Shown piece by piece: positions 8,990 through 17,311 of a stretch of 64,000 nt of DNA. Source of the stretch: Shumkonia mesophila (GTDB lineage: Bacteria > Pseudomonadota > Alphaproteobacteria > Rhodospirillales > Shumkoniaceae); the NCBI RefSeq assembly GCF_026163695.1, contig NZ_JAOTID010000009.1, positions 1 through 64,000 on the forward strand. Reading direction: 5' to 3'. The notes under the pieces are model-generated. The model saw nothing but the letters and a program-made list of their open reading frames with translations, did not search any database and was not told the origin of the DNA. Within the stretch, counting starts at the first letter, position 1. Each line of letters starts with the position of its first letter. The position numbers and the translations under genes were made by a program.

Positions 8990-9544
8990 GTGCTCGATTT
9001 CATCGAAAAGGTCGACCGGGCCGTCATGCGGATCGGCAACTCGGCCAGCGTGCTCTATTTCGGGGTCGTGTGTATCGCCTTTTACGAGGTCATGGCGCGC
9101 TACCTGTTCAATTCTCCAACCAGCTGGGTACACGAAACCACAACTTTCGTCATCGGACTCTGTCTCGTCTACGGGGGCGTTCACTGCTATGCGGCCGACA
9201 GGCACATCTGCATGCGGTTCATCCGCGACACCTTCGGCCCCCGGGGTCGGTGGATCGTCGACTTCATCACCCACAACTGCGTCCTGATCTTTTTCGCCAT
9301 GCTGCTTCACGGCGCCTTCTTCTCGGCGTGGGACGCCTTCATCCGGCCGAACGGGACTTTCCGCATGCAGACCTCGGGAACCGGCCTCGACACGCCGTTC
9401 CCGGCGATCAGCAAGGCCTTCCTGCTGGTTTGCTGCGTGATCCTCGTGGGGCTCGCGATCCTGCATTACGTGCGCCATCTGGCCATCGCGAAGGCAGTCT
9501 TCGACGGCACTTACGTCGAACCGCCCCACGTCGGGAAGGAGTGA
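8990..9544 (+). CDS. dctQ: TRAP transporter small membrane subunit (DctQ family)
   Basis: About 184 residues with four predicted membrane helices, the DctQ layout: roughly residues 17-37, 50-70, 90-112 and 140-162. The motif YEVMARYLFNSPTSWVHETT after helix 1 is characteristic. I prefer the GTG at 8990 because GGAGGA stands just before it; the in-frame ATG at 8978 would add four residues but has no ribosome site. The stop overlaps a possible GTG of the next gene, showing tight operon packing. It bridges the binding protein and the large permease subunit in the inner membrane. Confidence 0.88.
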   Translation: MLDFIEKVDRAVMRIGNSASVLYFGVVCIAFYEVMARYLFNSPTSWVHETTTFVIGLCLVYGGVHCYAADRHICMRFIRDTFGPRGRWIVDFITHNCVLIFFAMLLHGAFFSAWDAFIRPNGTFRMQTSGTGLDTPFPAISKAFLLVCCVILVGLAILHYVRHLAIAKAVFDGTYVEPPHVGKE

Positions 9545-9549
9545 CGCCC

Positions 9550-10872
9550 GTGTTGAGCGCGATCGGCATCGGGCCGGCCACGATCCTCATCTTCGGCACG
9601 ATGATCATGCTGCTGGCTCTGGGCATGCCGCTTGGATTCCTGACCGGCTTCATCGCGGTCGGAGTCGCCTATCTCTGGTTCGGTGACGCCAACGTGCTGC
9701 ACATGGTGGCGGGCCGGATCGTCGATTTCACCACGTCCTACACCTTCGTCGCGGTACCGATGTTCGTGCTCATGGCATCGATGCTCGACAAGACCGGGAT
9801 CGCCAAGGACCTTTACAACGCCATGCGGATCATCGCCGGGCGGCTTCCCGGTGGCATCGCCGTGCAGAGCATGGCGGTCGCGGTGTTGCTTGCCGCGATG
9901 TCGGGCATCATCGGCGGCGAGACGGTGCTTCTTGGCTTGGTCGCCCTGCCGCAGATGCTGCGACTGGGCTATAACCAGAACTTGGCGATCGGCACCGTGG
10001 TTGCCGGCGGAGCGCTTGGCACCATGGTGCCGCCCAGCATCGTGCTGATCGTCTATGGCCTGTCCGCCAACGTCTCGGTCGGCGACCTGTTCCTGGCCTC
10101 CTTCCCGCCCGCGTTCCTGCTGGCGGGGCTGTACATCATCTATATCCTCGTCCTGTGCTTCCTGCGGCCCGAGTACGGCCCACCCATGAAGCGCGGCGAA
10201 CTCCAAAGCATGACCCGCGCCGACTTCGTCAGGATGGCCCGCGACATCGCCATTCCGGCCCTGATCGCGCTCTGGGTACTCGGCAGCATCTACGGCGGCA
10301 TCGCCTCGGTCACGGAGTCGGCCTGCGTCGGCGTGGCGGCGGTTTTCGTGGCGGCGCTCTATCGCCGCGAACTGTCGGTGGCGATCGTTTACGATGCCCT
10401 GAAGCACACCATGCGCACGGTTGGCATGATCATCTGGGTCGGCATCGGCGCCACCATGATCATCGGCGTTTACAACCTCATGGGCGGAGACAAGTTCGTC
10501 AAGGATCTCATCGTCAGCCAGGACGTCGCCCCCATCGTCGTCGTTCTCCTGATGATGCTGGTCCTGATATTCCTCGGCATGTTCCTGGACTGGATCGGCA
10601 TCGCGCTCCTGTGCATGCCGATCTTCGTGCCGATCATCGTCGACCTCGGGTATGACCCGATCTGGTTCGGCGTGCTGTTCTGTATCAACATGCAGGTGTC
10701 GTTCCTGACCCCACCCTTCGGCCCCGCGGCCTTCTACCTGAAAAGCGTGGCGCCCCCGGGCATCGAGCTGACAGATATCTTCCGCGCCGTATGGCCGTTC
10801 ATCATCATGCAGATCATCGTGCTCGTCGCGGTGCTGCTCGTACCGGAGATATCGACCTTCATGATCAACTAG
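9550..10872 (+). CDS. dctM: TRAP transporter large permease subunit (DctM family)
   Basis: A 440-residue membrane protein of the DctM family, the channel and ion-coupling part of the transporter, with about 12 hydrophobic segments. Family hallmarks include GTMVPPSIVLIVYG near residue 155, the related second-half segment FLTPPFGPAAFYLKS near residue 385, and GGIASVTESACVGV. The GTG at 9550 is preceded by AAGGAG at an 8-base distance, better than the GTG at 9541 that overlaps the dctQ stop. The operon dctPQM is complete. Confidence 0.92.
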   Translation: MLSAIGIGPATILIFGTMIMLLALGMPLGFLTGFIAVGVAYLWFGDANVLHMVAGRIVDFTTSYTFVAVPMFVLMASMLDKTGIAKDLYNAMRIIAGRLPGGIAVQSMAVAVLLAAMSGIIGGETVLLGLVALPQMLRLGYNQNLAIGTVVAGGALGTMVPPSIVLIVYGLSANVSVGDLFLASFPPAFLLAGLYIIYILVLCFLRPEYGPPMKRGELQSMTRADFVRMARDIAIPALIALWVLGSIYGGIASVTESACVGVAAVFVAALYRRELSVAIVYDALKHTMRTVGMIIWVGIGATMIIGVYNLMGGDKFVKDLIVSQDVAPIVVVLLMMLVLIFLGMFLDWIGIALLCMPIFVPIIVDLGYDPIWFGVLFCINMQVSFLTPPFGPAAFYLKSVAPPGIELTDIFRAVWPFIIMQIIVLVAVLLVPEISTFMIN

Positions 10873-10952
10873 CGGACCGCCAATTTTTTTGATTCCTGCT
10901 TTAGCAGGGCGTTGACTTAGGAGTGGATCGGACTGCGGCGGATTCCGGGCCG

Positions 10953-10967
10953 TTTCGGAACTAATTT
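10953..10967. promoter_or_regulatory. Candidate operator upstream of zinc dehydrogenase
   Basis: TTTCGGAACTAATTT matches 13 of 15 bases of the site at 7702-7716 in front of the TRAP operon. It lies in the 226-bp gap between dctM and the dehydrogenase, about 130 bp before the latter's start, and suggests that the dehydrogenase has its own promoter under the same regulator. Confidence 0.4.
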
Positions 10968-11098
10968 TCAAGGATGGAACCGGATCGTTTCACGGGTGGA
11001 AAAGTCGCACCGCACACGAGGCTTGATCGGCGTCCCGTTGTGCGCCATTACCGAAGTTCCCGGGGAACGAACATCGACAGCAAGGGATACGGAAGCAC

Positions 11099-12133
11099 AT
11101 GCGTGCCTTATTCATTCACGGCGAGAAGGACCTGCGGCTGGGCGAGTTGCCCGAACCGGAGACGAAGCCCGGCGAATACAAGCTGAAGGTCGCCAGCGCG
11201 CTCATCTGCGGCAGCGACCTTCACTATTACCTGGAAGGCGGCATCGGCACCCGGCGCATCCAGAAGCCCCATGTTCCCGGCCACGAATTCGCCGCCTGGA
11301 TGTGGGATGACCGGGCCGAGGAAGTCGGCCTGAAAAAGGGTCAGCTGGTGGCGGTCGAGCCGTCGCACTTCTGCCGCGAATGCGAATATTGCCGCCGCGG
11401 CCTGCCGCACCTGTGCAAGAACCTGCGCTTCCGCGGCTCGCCGCCCAACCATGGCGCCATGACCGAGTTCATCACCGCGCCCCGCGAATCGATCATCCCC
11501 GTTCCCGAGGGCTTCACCGCCGACGAGGTGGCCTTCCTGGAACCGGTCGGAATCGGCATCCATGCGCTCAAGAAGGCCGACCTGCAGTTGGCCGACAGCG
11601 TCGCCATCCTGGGCTGCGGGCCGATCGGGCTCGTCCTGCTGCAGCTGGCCCGCGCCCATGGCGCCGGCGCCATCTATTGCGCCGACCCGCTGGAATACCG
11701 CGCCAAGAAGGCCCTGCAATTGGGCGCCGACCAGGTGGGAGCCAGCTACAAGGACATCGTGGAAATGACCGGCGGCCGTGGCGTCGACCTCGCCATCGAC
11801 GCCACCACCTCGCCCAACGCCATGGCCGAGACCATCGCCATGGTCCGGCCGGCCGGGCGCATCGTGCTGGTCGGCATTCCCACCGGCGTCAACTACAATG
11901 CCTTCGACGCCATGCCGTTCCGCTCCAAGGAACCGACCATCAAGATCTGCAATCGCATGAGCGAGGTCTATCCGGAAGCCATCGAGGCGGTGCGCCGCGG
12001 CATGATCAACGTCAAGGCCATCATCACGCACCACGGCGCGATGGAAGATGCCGTCTCGCTGTTCGAGCGCCAGGGCGCCTATCGCGACGGCTCGCTCAAA
12101 AGCGCGATCTATCCGAACGGGGTTCCGAACTGA
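11099..12133 (+). CDS. Zinc-dependent medium-chain dehydrogenase (sorbitol/idonate dehydrogenase-like)
   Basis: A 344-residue MDR-superfamily enzyme oxidising an alcohol or polyol group with NAD(P). The catalytic zinc ligands are visible as C37 (ALICGSDLH) and H62-E63 (GHEFAAW), the structural zinc site as C92, C95, C98 and C106 (CRECEYCRRGLPHLC). The Rossmann loop VAILGCGPIGLVLLQLA lies near residue 168. It follows the TRAP operon and ends at a strong terminator, so it probably oxidises the imported compound. The pattern is closest to L-idonate 5-dehydrogenase and sorbitol dehydrogenase; the substrate is not fixed by the sequence. Confidence 0.9.
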   Translation: MRALFIHGEKDLRLGELPEPETKPGEYKLKVASALICGSDLHYYLEGGIGTRRIQKPHVPGHEFAAWMWDDRAEEVGLKKGQLVAVEPSHFCRECEYCRRGLPHLCKNLRFRGSPPNHGAMTEFITAPRESIIPVPEGFTADEVAFLEPVGIGIHALKKADLQLADSVAILGCGPIGLVLLQLARAHGAGAIYCADPLEYRAKKALQLGADQVGASYKDIVEMTGGRGVDLAIDATTSPNAMAETIAMVRPAGRIVLVGIPTGVNYNAFDAMPFRSKEPTIKICNRMSEVYPEAIEAVRRGMINVKAIITHHGAMEDAVSLFERQGAYRDGSLKSAIYPNGVPN

Positions 12134-12160
12134 TCCAGCCGCGTCGGCCGGCCGGCAAAT

Positions 12161-12190
12161 GAGGGGCCGCCCGCGGGCGGCCTCTTTTTT
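12161..12190 (+). terminator. Rho-independent terminator
   Basis: A nearly perfect GC-rich stem, GGCCGCCC paired with GGGCGGCC over a two-base GC loop, is followed by CTCTTTTTT. It stands 28 bp after the stop of the zinc dehydrogenase and just before the stop of the convergent sensor kinase gene. Confidence 0.9.
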
Positions 12191-12192
12191 CG

Positions 12193-13848
12193 TCAGACCG
12201 CCGGCCCGCCATCCTCGGCGATCGGCAGCGTGAACGACGCCACCACGCCGCCCCCCATCTTGTCGCCGATGCTGAATTCCCCGGCGTGGGCCTCGACGAT
12301 GTGCTGGCAAATCAGCAGGCCAGAGCCCAGTTCCCCGGGTTTCGTCGAGACATAGGGATAAAACAGGCGGTCGCGGGCCGCGCCGGAAATGCCGACGCCG
12401 GGACCTATCCCCGTGCCCTCGACCTGGAACCAGACGCGCCGGCCGTTGCGCCGGCCGGTGCCGACCCGGAGCGCCCGCTGCGGGCTTTCGACGCCGGCCA
12501 TCGCCTCGACGCAGTTGCGCGCCAGGCTGATGACCACCTGGGCGATCTGCATGGGATCGGCCGTCACCCGCGGCAGATTCCCCGCGAGGTCGAGGTCGAC
12601 CACGATGTCGGCCTCGCGCCGCACCAGGTCGACGGCGTCGCGGATGATCTGGTTCAGGTCGACGGCCCGCTTGGCCGTTTCCTTGCCGACGACCCGGCGA
12701 ACCCAATCGACGGTCTCGCCCGCCACCGTCGCCTGCTGGAGAACGAAGTCGAACGCCTCTTCCGCGTCCCCCGTCGACGCCGAGGGGGACGCCAGGCGGC
12801 GCTTCGCCTCGCGCGCGCGGGCGGCAATGGCGGTCAGCGGCGGCTTCAGATCCCGGACCAGGCTGGTGGCGATCTCCTCGGTGCTGCTGCGGCCCGACAC
12901 GCGGGCCAGTTCCAGGGCCAGTTGCCGATGCTTTTCCTCGGCGTTGCGGCGCTCGGTCACGTCGTGCACGATGCCGTTGGCCCGCACCGGCGTCCCATCC
13001 GGCCTTCTCTCGATCTCGCTGCTGATCTCCAGATGGCGGACCGCCCAATCCGGCCGCAGCGCCCGCAATTGCCCGACGTCGAGGTTCTGTCCCATCTTCG
13101 TCAACAGGGCGAAGGCTTCCTTTGCGCGATCGCGATCCTCGGGATGGACCGCCTCGATGAGGACGTCGATGGACATCGGCGCCTCCGCCGCCAGCCCCAG
13201 GATGCTTCCGACCTCCCGCGACCAACTCATCCGGCCGCCCGCATAGTCGTAACTCCACGACCCCACGTGGGCGATGCGCTGCGCTTCCTTCAGGCGGCTC
13301 TCGCTCTGCTCGAGGGTCGCGAACATGTCGTCGAGGCGCGCGATGGCCTCGTCAAGCGCGCGCAGGGGAATTCTGCGCAGGACAACCACAACGGCGCCGG
13401 CCAGCCCGCAGGAGAGGGCGAACACCAGCACGGTTTCGAGAACGATCGGCAGCAGGCTGATGGCGGTTTCGACGCGGCCGATCACCCGCCCGCCATCCTC
13501 GAAGTTGCGGGTCCGGGTGAGGACGGGGAAGGCCGGGTCCCCACCCACCGTCCGCACGAGACCGCCACCGGCGTCCATGACGCGAACGCGGGCGCCGCCG
13601 GAAAAGAGCGCGGTGGAAACCACATCGCCAAGGCGTTCGGCCTGAAACGTCCAGGTGTCGGGAAACCGGTATATGAAGCGGGTCAGGTTCTGTACGATCA
13701 ATTCGGTCTGGTTGCCCAGGTACCGCGCTTCGCCTCGATAGGAGGCGATGCCGAAAACCAGCGGCGCGAGGACGGCAACGCCGACGGCGACCGCCGTCGC
13801 CGACCGGACGATCGTTCTTCTGACACTGCCATAGACTTGCCGTTGCAT
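12193..13848 (-). CDS. PAS-type sensor histidine kinase homologue with degenerate catalytic boxes
   Basis: A 551-residue membrane sensor: helix about 18-37, periplasmic part 38-130, helix about 133-157, a PAS domain about 180-300, then dimerisation and ATPase domains. The H-box region reads TSLVRDLKPPLTAI; the phosphoacceptor histidine is R332. The N-box keeps N445 (ARNCVEAM). In the G1 box the aspartate position is a glycine (VEGTGIG, residue 478), and the G2 box is GSGLL. Two key residues are therefore missing, so it may be a pseudokinase acting by partner binding. It starts 7 bp after the stop of a phosphate-binding-like protein gene and is probably cotranscribed with it. No response regulator is adjacent. 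Confidence 0.85.
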   Translation of the reverse strand: MQRQVYGSVRRTIVRSATAVAVGVAVLAPLVFGIASYRGEARYLGNQTELIVQNLTRFIYRFPDTWTFQAERLGDVVSTALFSGGARVRVMDAGGGLVRTVGGDPAFPVLTRTRNFEDGGRVIGRVETAISLLPIVLETVLVFALSCGLAGAVVVVLRRIPLRALDEAIARLDDMFATLEQSESRLKEAQRIAHVGSWSYDYAGGRMSWSREVGSILGLAAEAPMSIDVLIEAVHPEDRDRAKEAFALLTKMGQNLDVGQLRALRPDWAVRHLEISSEIERRPDGTPVRANGIVHDVTERRNAEEKHRQLALELARVSGRSSTEEIATSLVRDLKPPLTAIAARAREAKRRLASPSASTGDAEEAFDFVLQQATVAGETVDWVRRVVGKETAKRAVDLNQIIRDAVDLVRREADIVVDLDLAGNLPRVTADPMQIAQVVISLARNCVEAMAGVESPQRALRVGTGRRNGRRVWFQVEGTGIGPGVGISGAARDRLFYPYVSTKPGELGSGLLICQHIVEAHAGEFSIGDKMGGGVVASFTLPIAEDGGPAV

Positions 13849-13855
13849 CGGTGGC

Positions 13856-14686
13856 CTACTTTCCTTCCCTAAGCGGCACGACCCCGGTGGCCTCCAGGAT
13901 GTCGCGCCCTTCCGGCGACGCCGCGAACTCCATGAAGGCCCGCACCGCCGGCTCGGGCTCGGGGCGGGTGACGAAGTGGAACGTCTTGGTCAGATCGTAG
14001 GTCCCGTCGCGGATGGTCTCGACGGTGGGCATAACGCCATCCAGCGCCAACGCCCTGATCGGCCGCCTCTCGGCGAGAATCAGGGAAAGCGAGTTGGGGC
14101 CGATGGCGCCCGGTATCGTCTCGATCAGTTCCGCCGCTTCCTGATCGGTGTAGGCCACCGGCACGATCCTTTTCTCGGCCGCCGCCTGCCAAGCCGAGGC
14201 CAGCCGGGGAAGAAACCGCAGCAGGATTTCGGTGTCACCGTCGGACGGCGGCCTCAGGATAAAGCGGATCGGCGTGCCGTCGCCCCACGCGGTGATCTTT
14301 TCCTCGTAGATGTCGACGATTTCCGTGCTGCGGATGGTATTGCGCGGATTGTCGCGCCGCACGGCAAACACCAATGCCGTCGCGCCGTAGGGGTGGACGG
14401 CTAGGCCCAGGCCGCGTTCCGCCACCTTCAACGGCCGCGAGGTCAGGCCGATGTCGAGCGCGCCGGCCGCCACCGCCTTGACCGCTCCCGACGTGCCGAC
14501 GCTGGGCAGGACGACGCCGGTGATCTCCGGGTGCCGTTTCGTCAGGCCATCGAGCAGGAGCTGGACGCCGCCAAGGGCCGATCCGGTACCGCCGATCCTA
14601 AGCGCCGGTTCCGCCGCCACGGGGCCGCCATAGCCCGTCGCGCCAAACAAAAGCATCGCCGCCAGCAAGATCCTCAGGACCGCCAT
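13856..14686 (-). CDS. PstS-like periplasmic substrate-binding protein
   Basis: A 276-residue exported protein with a signal peptide ending near AAEPA (residue 26). The fold segments LRIGGTGSALGGVQLLLDGL and LPSVGTSGAVKAVAAGALDIGLTSR resemble the phosphate-binding (PstS/PBP-like) family, in which such glycine/serine loops bind an oxyanion. It is shorter than classical PstS and no pst transport genes are nearby. GAGGGAAGG precedes the ATG. Since the sensor gene starts 7 bp downstream, I infer that it delivers a ligand signal to the sensor rather than to a transporter. Confidence 0.8.
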   Translation of the reverse strand: MAVLRILLAAMLLFGATGYGGPVAAEPALRIGGTGSALGGVQLLLDGLTKRHPEITGVVLPSVGTSGAVKAVAAGALDIGLTSRPLKVAERGLGLAVHPYGATALVFAVRRDNPRNTIRSTEIVDIYEEKITAWGDGTPIRFILRPPSDGDTEILLRFLPRLASAWQAAAEKRIVPVAYTDQEAAELIETIPGAIGPNSLSLILAERRPIRALALDGVMPTVETIRDGTYDLTKTFHFVTRPEPEPAVRAFMEFAASPEGRDILEATGVVPLREGK

Positions 14687-14780
14687 CGCCGTTCCTTCCC
14701 TCGCGGCTTCATGGTGTGCCGCTGTTATGGTTCGATCTTAGCCCAACGGGGGCAACGATCCCAGTCCTTACGGCCTGCCG

Positions 14781-15779
14781 TCAGAGGGCGCGGATCGTCG
14801 GCGGCGCGCCACCCTCGGCCACCGCCAGCGGATTGGCCAGCGGCAGGCCGAAACCCGCCGCCTCGATTTCGAAGACGTCGCCCGGCATGGCCTTGATGCC
14901 GGCCGCGAAACTGAGGGTCGCGGTGCCGAAGAAATGGCAGTGGGCGTCGCCCGGCCGGCGGAACTGCGGATACTTGAAGTGATGGTGCTCGAGGTTGGCG
15001 ATGGAATGCGACATGTTGTCCTCGCCACTGACGAATTCGGCCTCCCACAGCACCTTGCCGGCGCGCCGGATGCGGCTTTTGCCGGCAACGTGGCCGGGCA
15101 GCGAGCCGACCAGCAACTCGGGCCCGAACGAACAGGGCCGGAGCTTGGAATGGGCGAGATAGAGATAGTTCTGGCGCTCGGTGACGTGGTCGGAGAATTC
15201 GTTGCCGAGCGCGAAGCCGAGGCGGAACGGCGTGCCGTCGGGACCGACCACGTAAAGGCCGACGATCTCCGGCTCCTCGCCGCCATCGAGCGAAAAATCG
15301 GGCATCGCCAGCGGATGGCCGGGCGCCGCAACGATGCCGCCGTCGCCCTTGTAGAACCATTCCGGCTGGATGCCGGCGCGGCCCGGTTCCGGCTTGCCGC
15401 CCTCCAGGCCCCAGCGGAACATCTTCATCGAATCGGTAAGGTCGTCCTCGCTTTTCACCGTACCCTGGTGCATGGCGGCCCGGGCGCTGGCGCTGCCCAG
15501 ATGGGTCAGCCCGGTGCCGGTCACCAGCAGGTGGGCGGGGTCGGGATGCAGCAGCGGCGCCAGCAGGCGCCCGTCGGCGACGACGGCGGCATAGTCCACC
15601 GTTTCGCGGCCGGCCCGTTCGGCCGCCAGATCGGCCAGCGGCCGGCCGGCGGCGATGGCATCCTGGGCCAGATGGTAGGTGCCGGACGTGCCGGACAGCA
15701 CGCTCAGCGTTCCCTGTCCCTCGTCGACCCGGCCGACGGCGACCTTGCCGTCGCCGGCGGTGAATTGCACCAAGCGCAT
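14781..15779 (-). CDS. GguC/AraD1-type protein (fumarylacetoacetate-hydrolase superfamily)
   Basis: A 332-residue protein whose C-terminal two thirds have the FAH fold: the acidic metal site is suggested by EPEIVGLYVVGPDGT, and GNEFSDHVTERQNYLYLAHSK-type and GEDNMSHSIANLEHHHFKYP segments are typical of the GguC/AraD1 group. Members sit in pentose and sugar-acid gene clusters, and a dehydratase role on 2-keto-3-deoxy-pentonates has been proposed for the group. Here it is followed upstream on the same strand by an aldehyde dehydrogenase and an XylX-like gene, which supports that setting. Exact reaction remains uncertain. Confidence 0.78.
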   Translation of the reverse strand: MRLVQFTAGDGKVAVGRVDEGQGTLSVLSGTSGTYHLAQDAIAAGRPLADLAAERAGRETVDYAAVVADGRLLAPLLHPDPAHLLVTGTGLTHLGSASARAAMHQGTVKSEDDLTDSMKMFRWGLEGGKPEPGRAGIQPEWFYKGDGGIVAAPGHPLAMPDFSLDGGEEPEIVGLYVVGPDGTPFRLGFALGNEFSDHVTERQNYLYLAHSKLRPCSFGPELLVGSLPGHVAGKSRIRRAGKVLWEAEFVSGEDNMSHSIANLEHHHFKYPQFRRPGDAHCHFFGTATLSFAAGIKAMPGDVFEIEAAGFGLPLANPLAVAEGGAPPTIRAL

Positions 15780-15813
15780 GATTCCGCCCCCTTCGGTCGT
15801 GGAGACCTCTCGT

Positions 15814-17250
15814 TCAGGGCGCAGTATAGGCGGTTTTCACCGTGGTGTAGAAGTCGACGGCGTAGCGGCCCTGCTCGCGGCTACCATAGCTCGACCCTTT
15901 GCGGCCGCCGAACGGCACGTGGTAGTCGACGCCGGCCGTCGGCAGGTTGACCATCACCATGCCAGCCTGGGCGTGGCGCTTGAAATGGCTGGCGTATTTC
16001 AGCGACCCCGTGCAGATGCCGGACGACAGGCCGAACGGCGTGTCGTTGGCCACCGCCAGGGCCTCGTCGTAGTCCTTGACGCGGATGACATTGGCGACCG
16101 GGCCGAAAATCTCCTCGCGGCTGATGCGCATGGCGTTGGTGGTTTCGGTGAACAGCGCCGGCTGCAGGTAGTAGCCTTCCTTGGCGCGGTTCAGCCGTTG
16201 GCCGCCCCAGGCCAGCCTGGCGCCTTCCTTCTTGCCGATGTCGATGTATTCCATGTCCTGGGCCAGCTGGCCCTCGTCGACGACCGGGCCGATATCGGTG
16301 CCTGGGGTCAGCGCATCGTCTACCTTCAACGCCTTCATGCGCTCGATCACCGCGTCCACGAACCGGTCATGGATGCCTTCCGTCACCACCAGCCGGCTGG
16401 AGGCCGTGCAGCGCTGCCCTGTCGAGAAGAAGGCGCCGTTGACGGCGCAGGAAACGGCCGTGGAAAGATCGGCGTCATCCAGTACCACCAGCGGGTTCTT
16501 GCCGCCCATCTCCAATTGGAACTTCGCGCCGCGCCTGGCGCAGGCCTCGGCCACCCGGCCGCCCGTCGCCACCGAACCAGTGAAACTGACCCCGGCAACG
16601 TCGGAATGCGTGATCAGCGCCTCGCCGACCACCGAACCGCGGCCCATCACCAAATTGAAGACGCCGGCCGGCAATCCCGAACGGGACAGAATTTCCGCCA
16701 ACGCCCAGGCCGAGCCCGGCGCCGCATCGGCCGGCTTGGCGACCACGCAGTTGCCAAAGGCCAGTGCCGGGGCGATCTTCCAGGCGGGCGTGGCACTCGG
16801 GAAGTTCCACGGCGAGATGATGGCGACGACGCCGATCGGTTCGCGCGTCACCTCGACGCCGATGCCGGGACGCGTCGAGGCCATCGTTTCCCCGGGCACG
16901 CGCAGCGCCTCGCCGGCGAAGAATTTGAAGATGTAGCCGGCCCGCGCCGCCTCGCCGATGCCCTCGGGCAGCGTCTTGCCCTCCTCGCGGGACAGCAGGC
17001 GGCCCAGTTCCTCCTTGCGGGCCAGAATTTCGGTGCCGACCGCGTCGAGCACGTCGAAGCGCTGCTGGGGCGTGCTGACGCTCCACGCCGGGAAGGCCGC
17101 CTTGGCGGCGGCCACCGCCGCCTCGGCCAGCGCCTTGTCGCCATAGGCGTAGGCGCCGACAACATCGGAAAGGTCGGACGGATTGACATTATCGCGCGGC
17201 GTGCCCGCCGCTATCCACTCGCCCGCCACGTAATTGCCATGCACGGTCAT
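15814..17250 (-). CDS. Aldehyde dehydrogenase, likely alpha-ketoglutarate semialdehyde dehydrogenase
   Basis: A 478-residue NAD(P)-dependent aldehyde dehydrogenase. Landmarks are ISPWNFPSATPAWKIAPALA (cofactor and oxyanion Asn), FTGSVATGGRVA, the general-base Glu in LEMGGKNP, and the nucleophile Cys in TGQRCTASSRLV. GGGAGGAG precedes the ATG at 17250; the ORF extends 13 codons further upstream without a better site. Flanked by GguC/AraD1 and XylX-like genes it fits the last step of oxidative pentose degradation, making 2-oxoglutarate from its semialdehyde. The substrate assignment rests on context. Confidence 0.88.
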   Translation of the reverse strand: MTVHGNYVAGEWIAAGTPRDNVNPSDLSDVVGAYAYGDKALAEAAVAAAKAAFPAWSVSTPQQRFDVLDAVGTEILARKEELGRLLSREEGKTLPEGIGEAARAGYIFKFFAGEALRVPGETMASTRPGIGVEVTREPIGVVAIISPWNFPSATPAWKIAPALAFGNCVVAKPADAAPGSAWALAEILSRSGLPAGVFNLVMGRGSVVGEALITHSDVAGVSFTGSVATGGRVAEACARRGAKFQLEMGGKNPLVVLDDADLSTAVSCAVNGAFFSTGQRCTASSRLVVTEGIHDRFVDAVIERMKALKVDDALTPGTDIGPVVDEGQLAQDMEYIDIGKKEGARLAWGGQRLNRAKEGYYLQPALFTETTNAMRISREEIFGPVANVIRVKDYDEALAVANDTPFGLSSGICTGSLKYASHFKRHAQAGMVMVNLPTAGVDYHVPFGGRKGSSYGSREQGRYAVDFYTTVKTAYTAP

Positions 17251-17311
17251 GGAACTCCTCCCTTTCTCTGCCATCTCGAATCGAGCCAAAAGGTATGGTC
17301 CGGCACACGCC

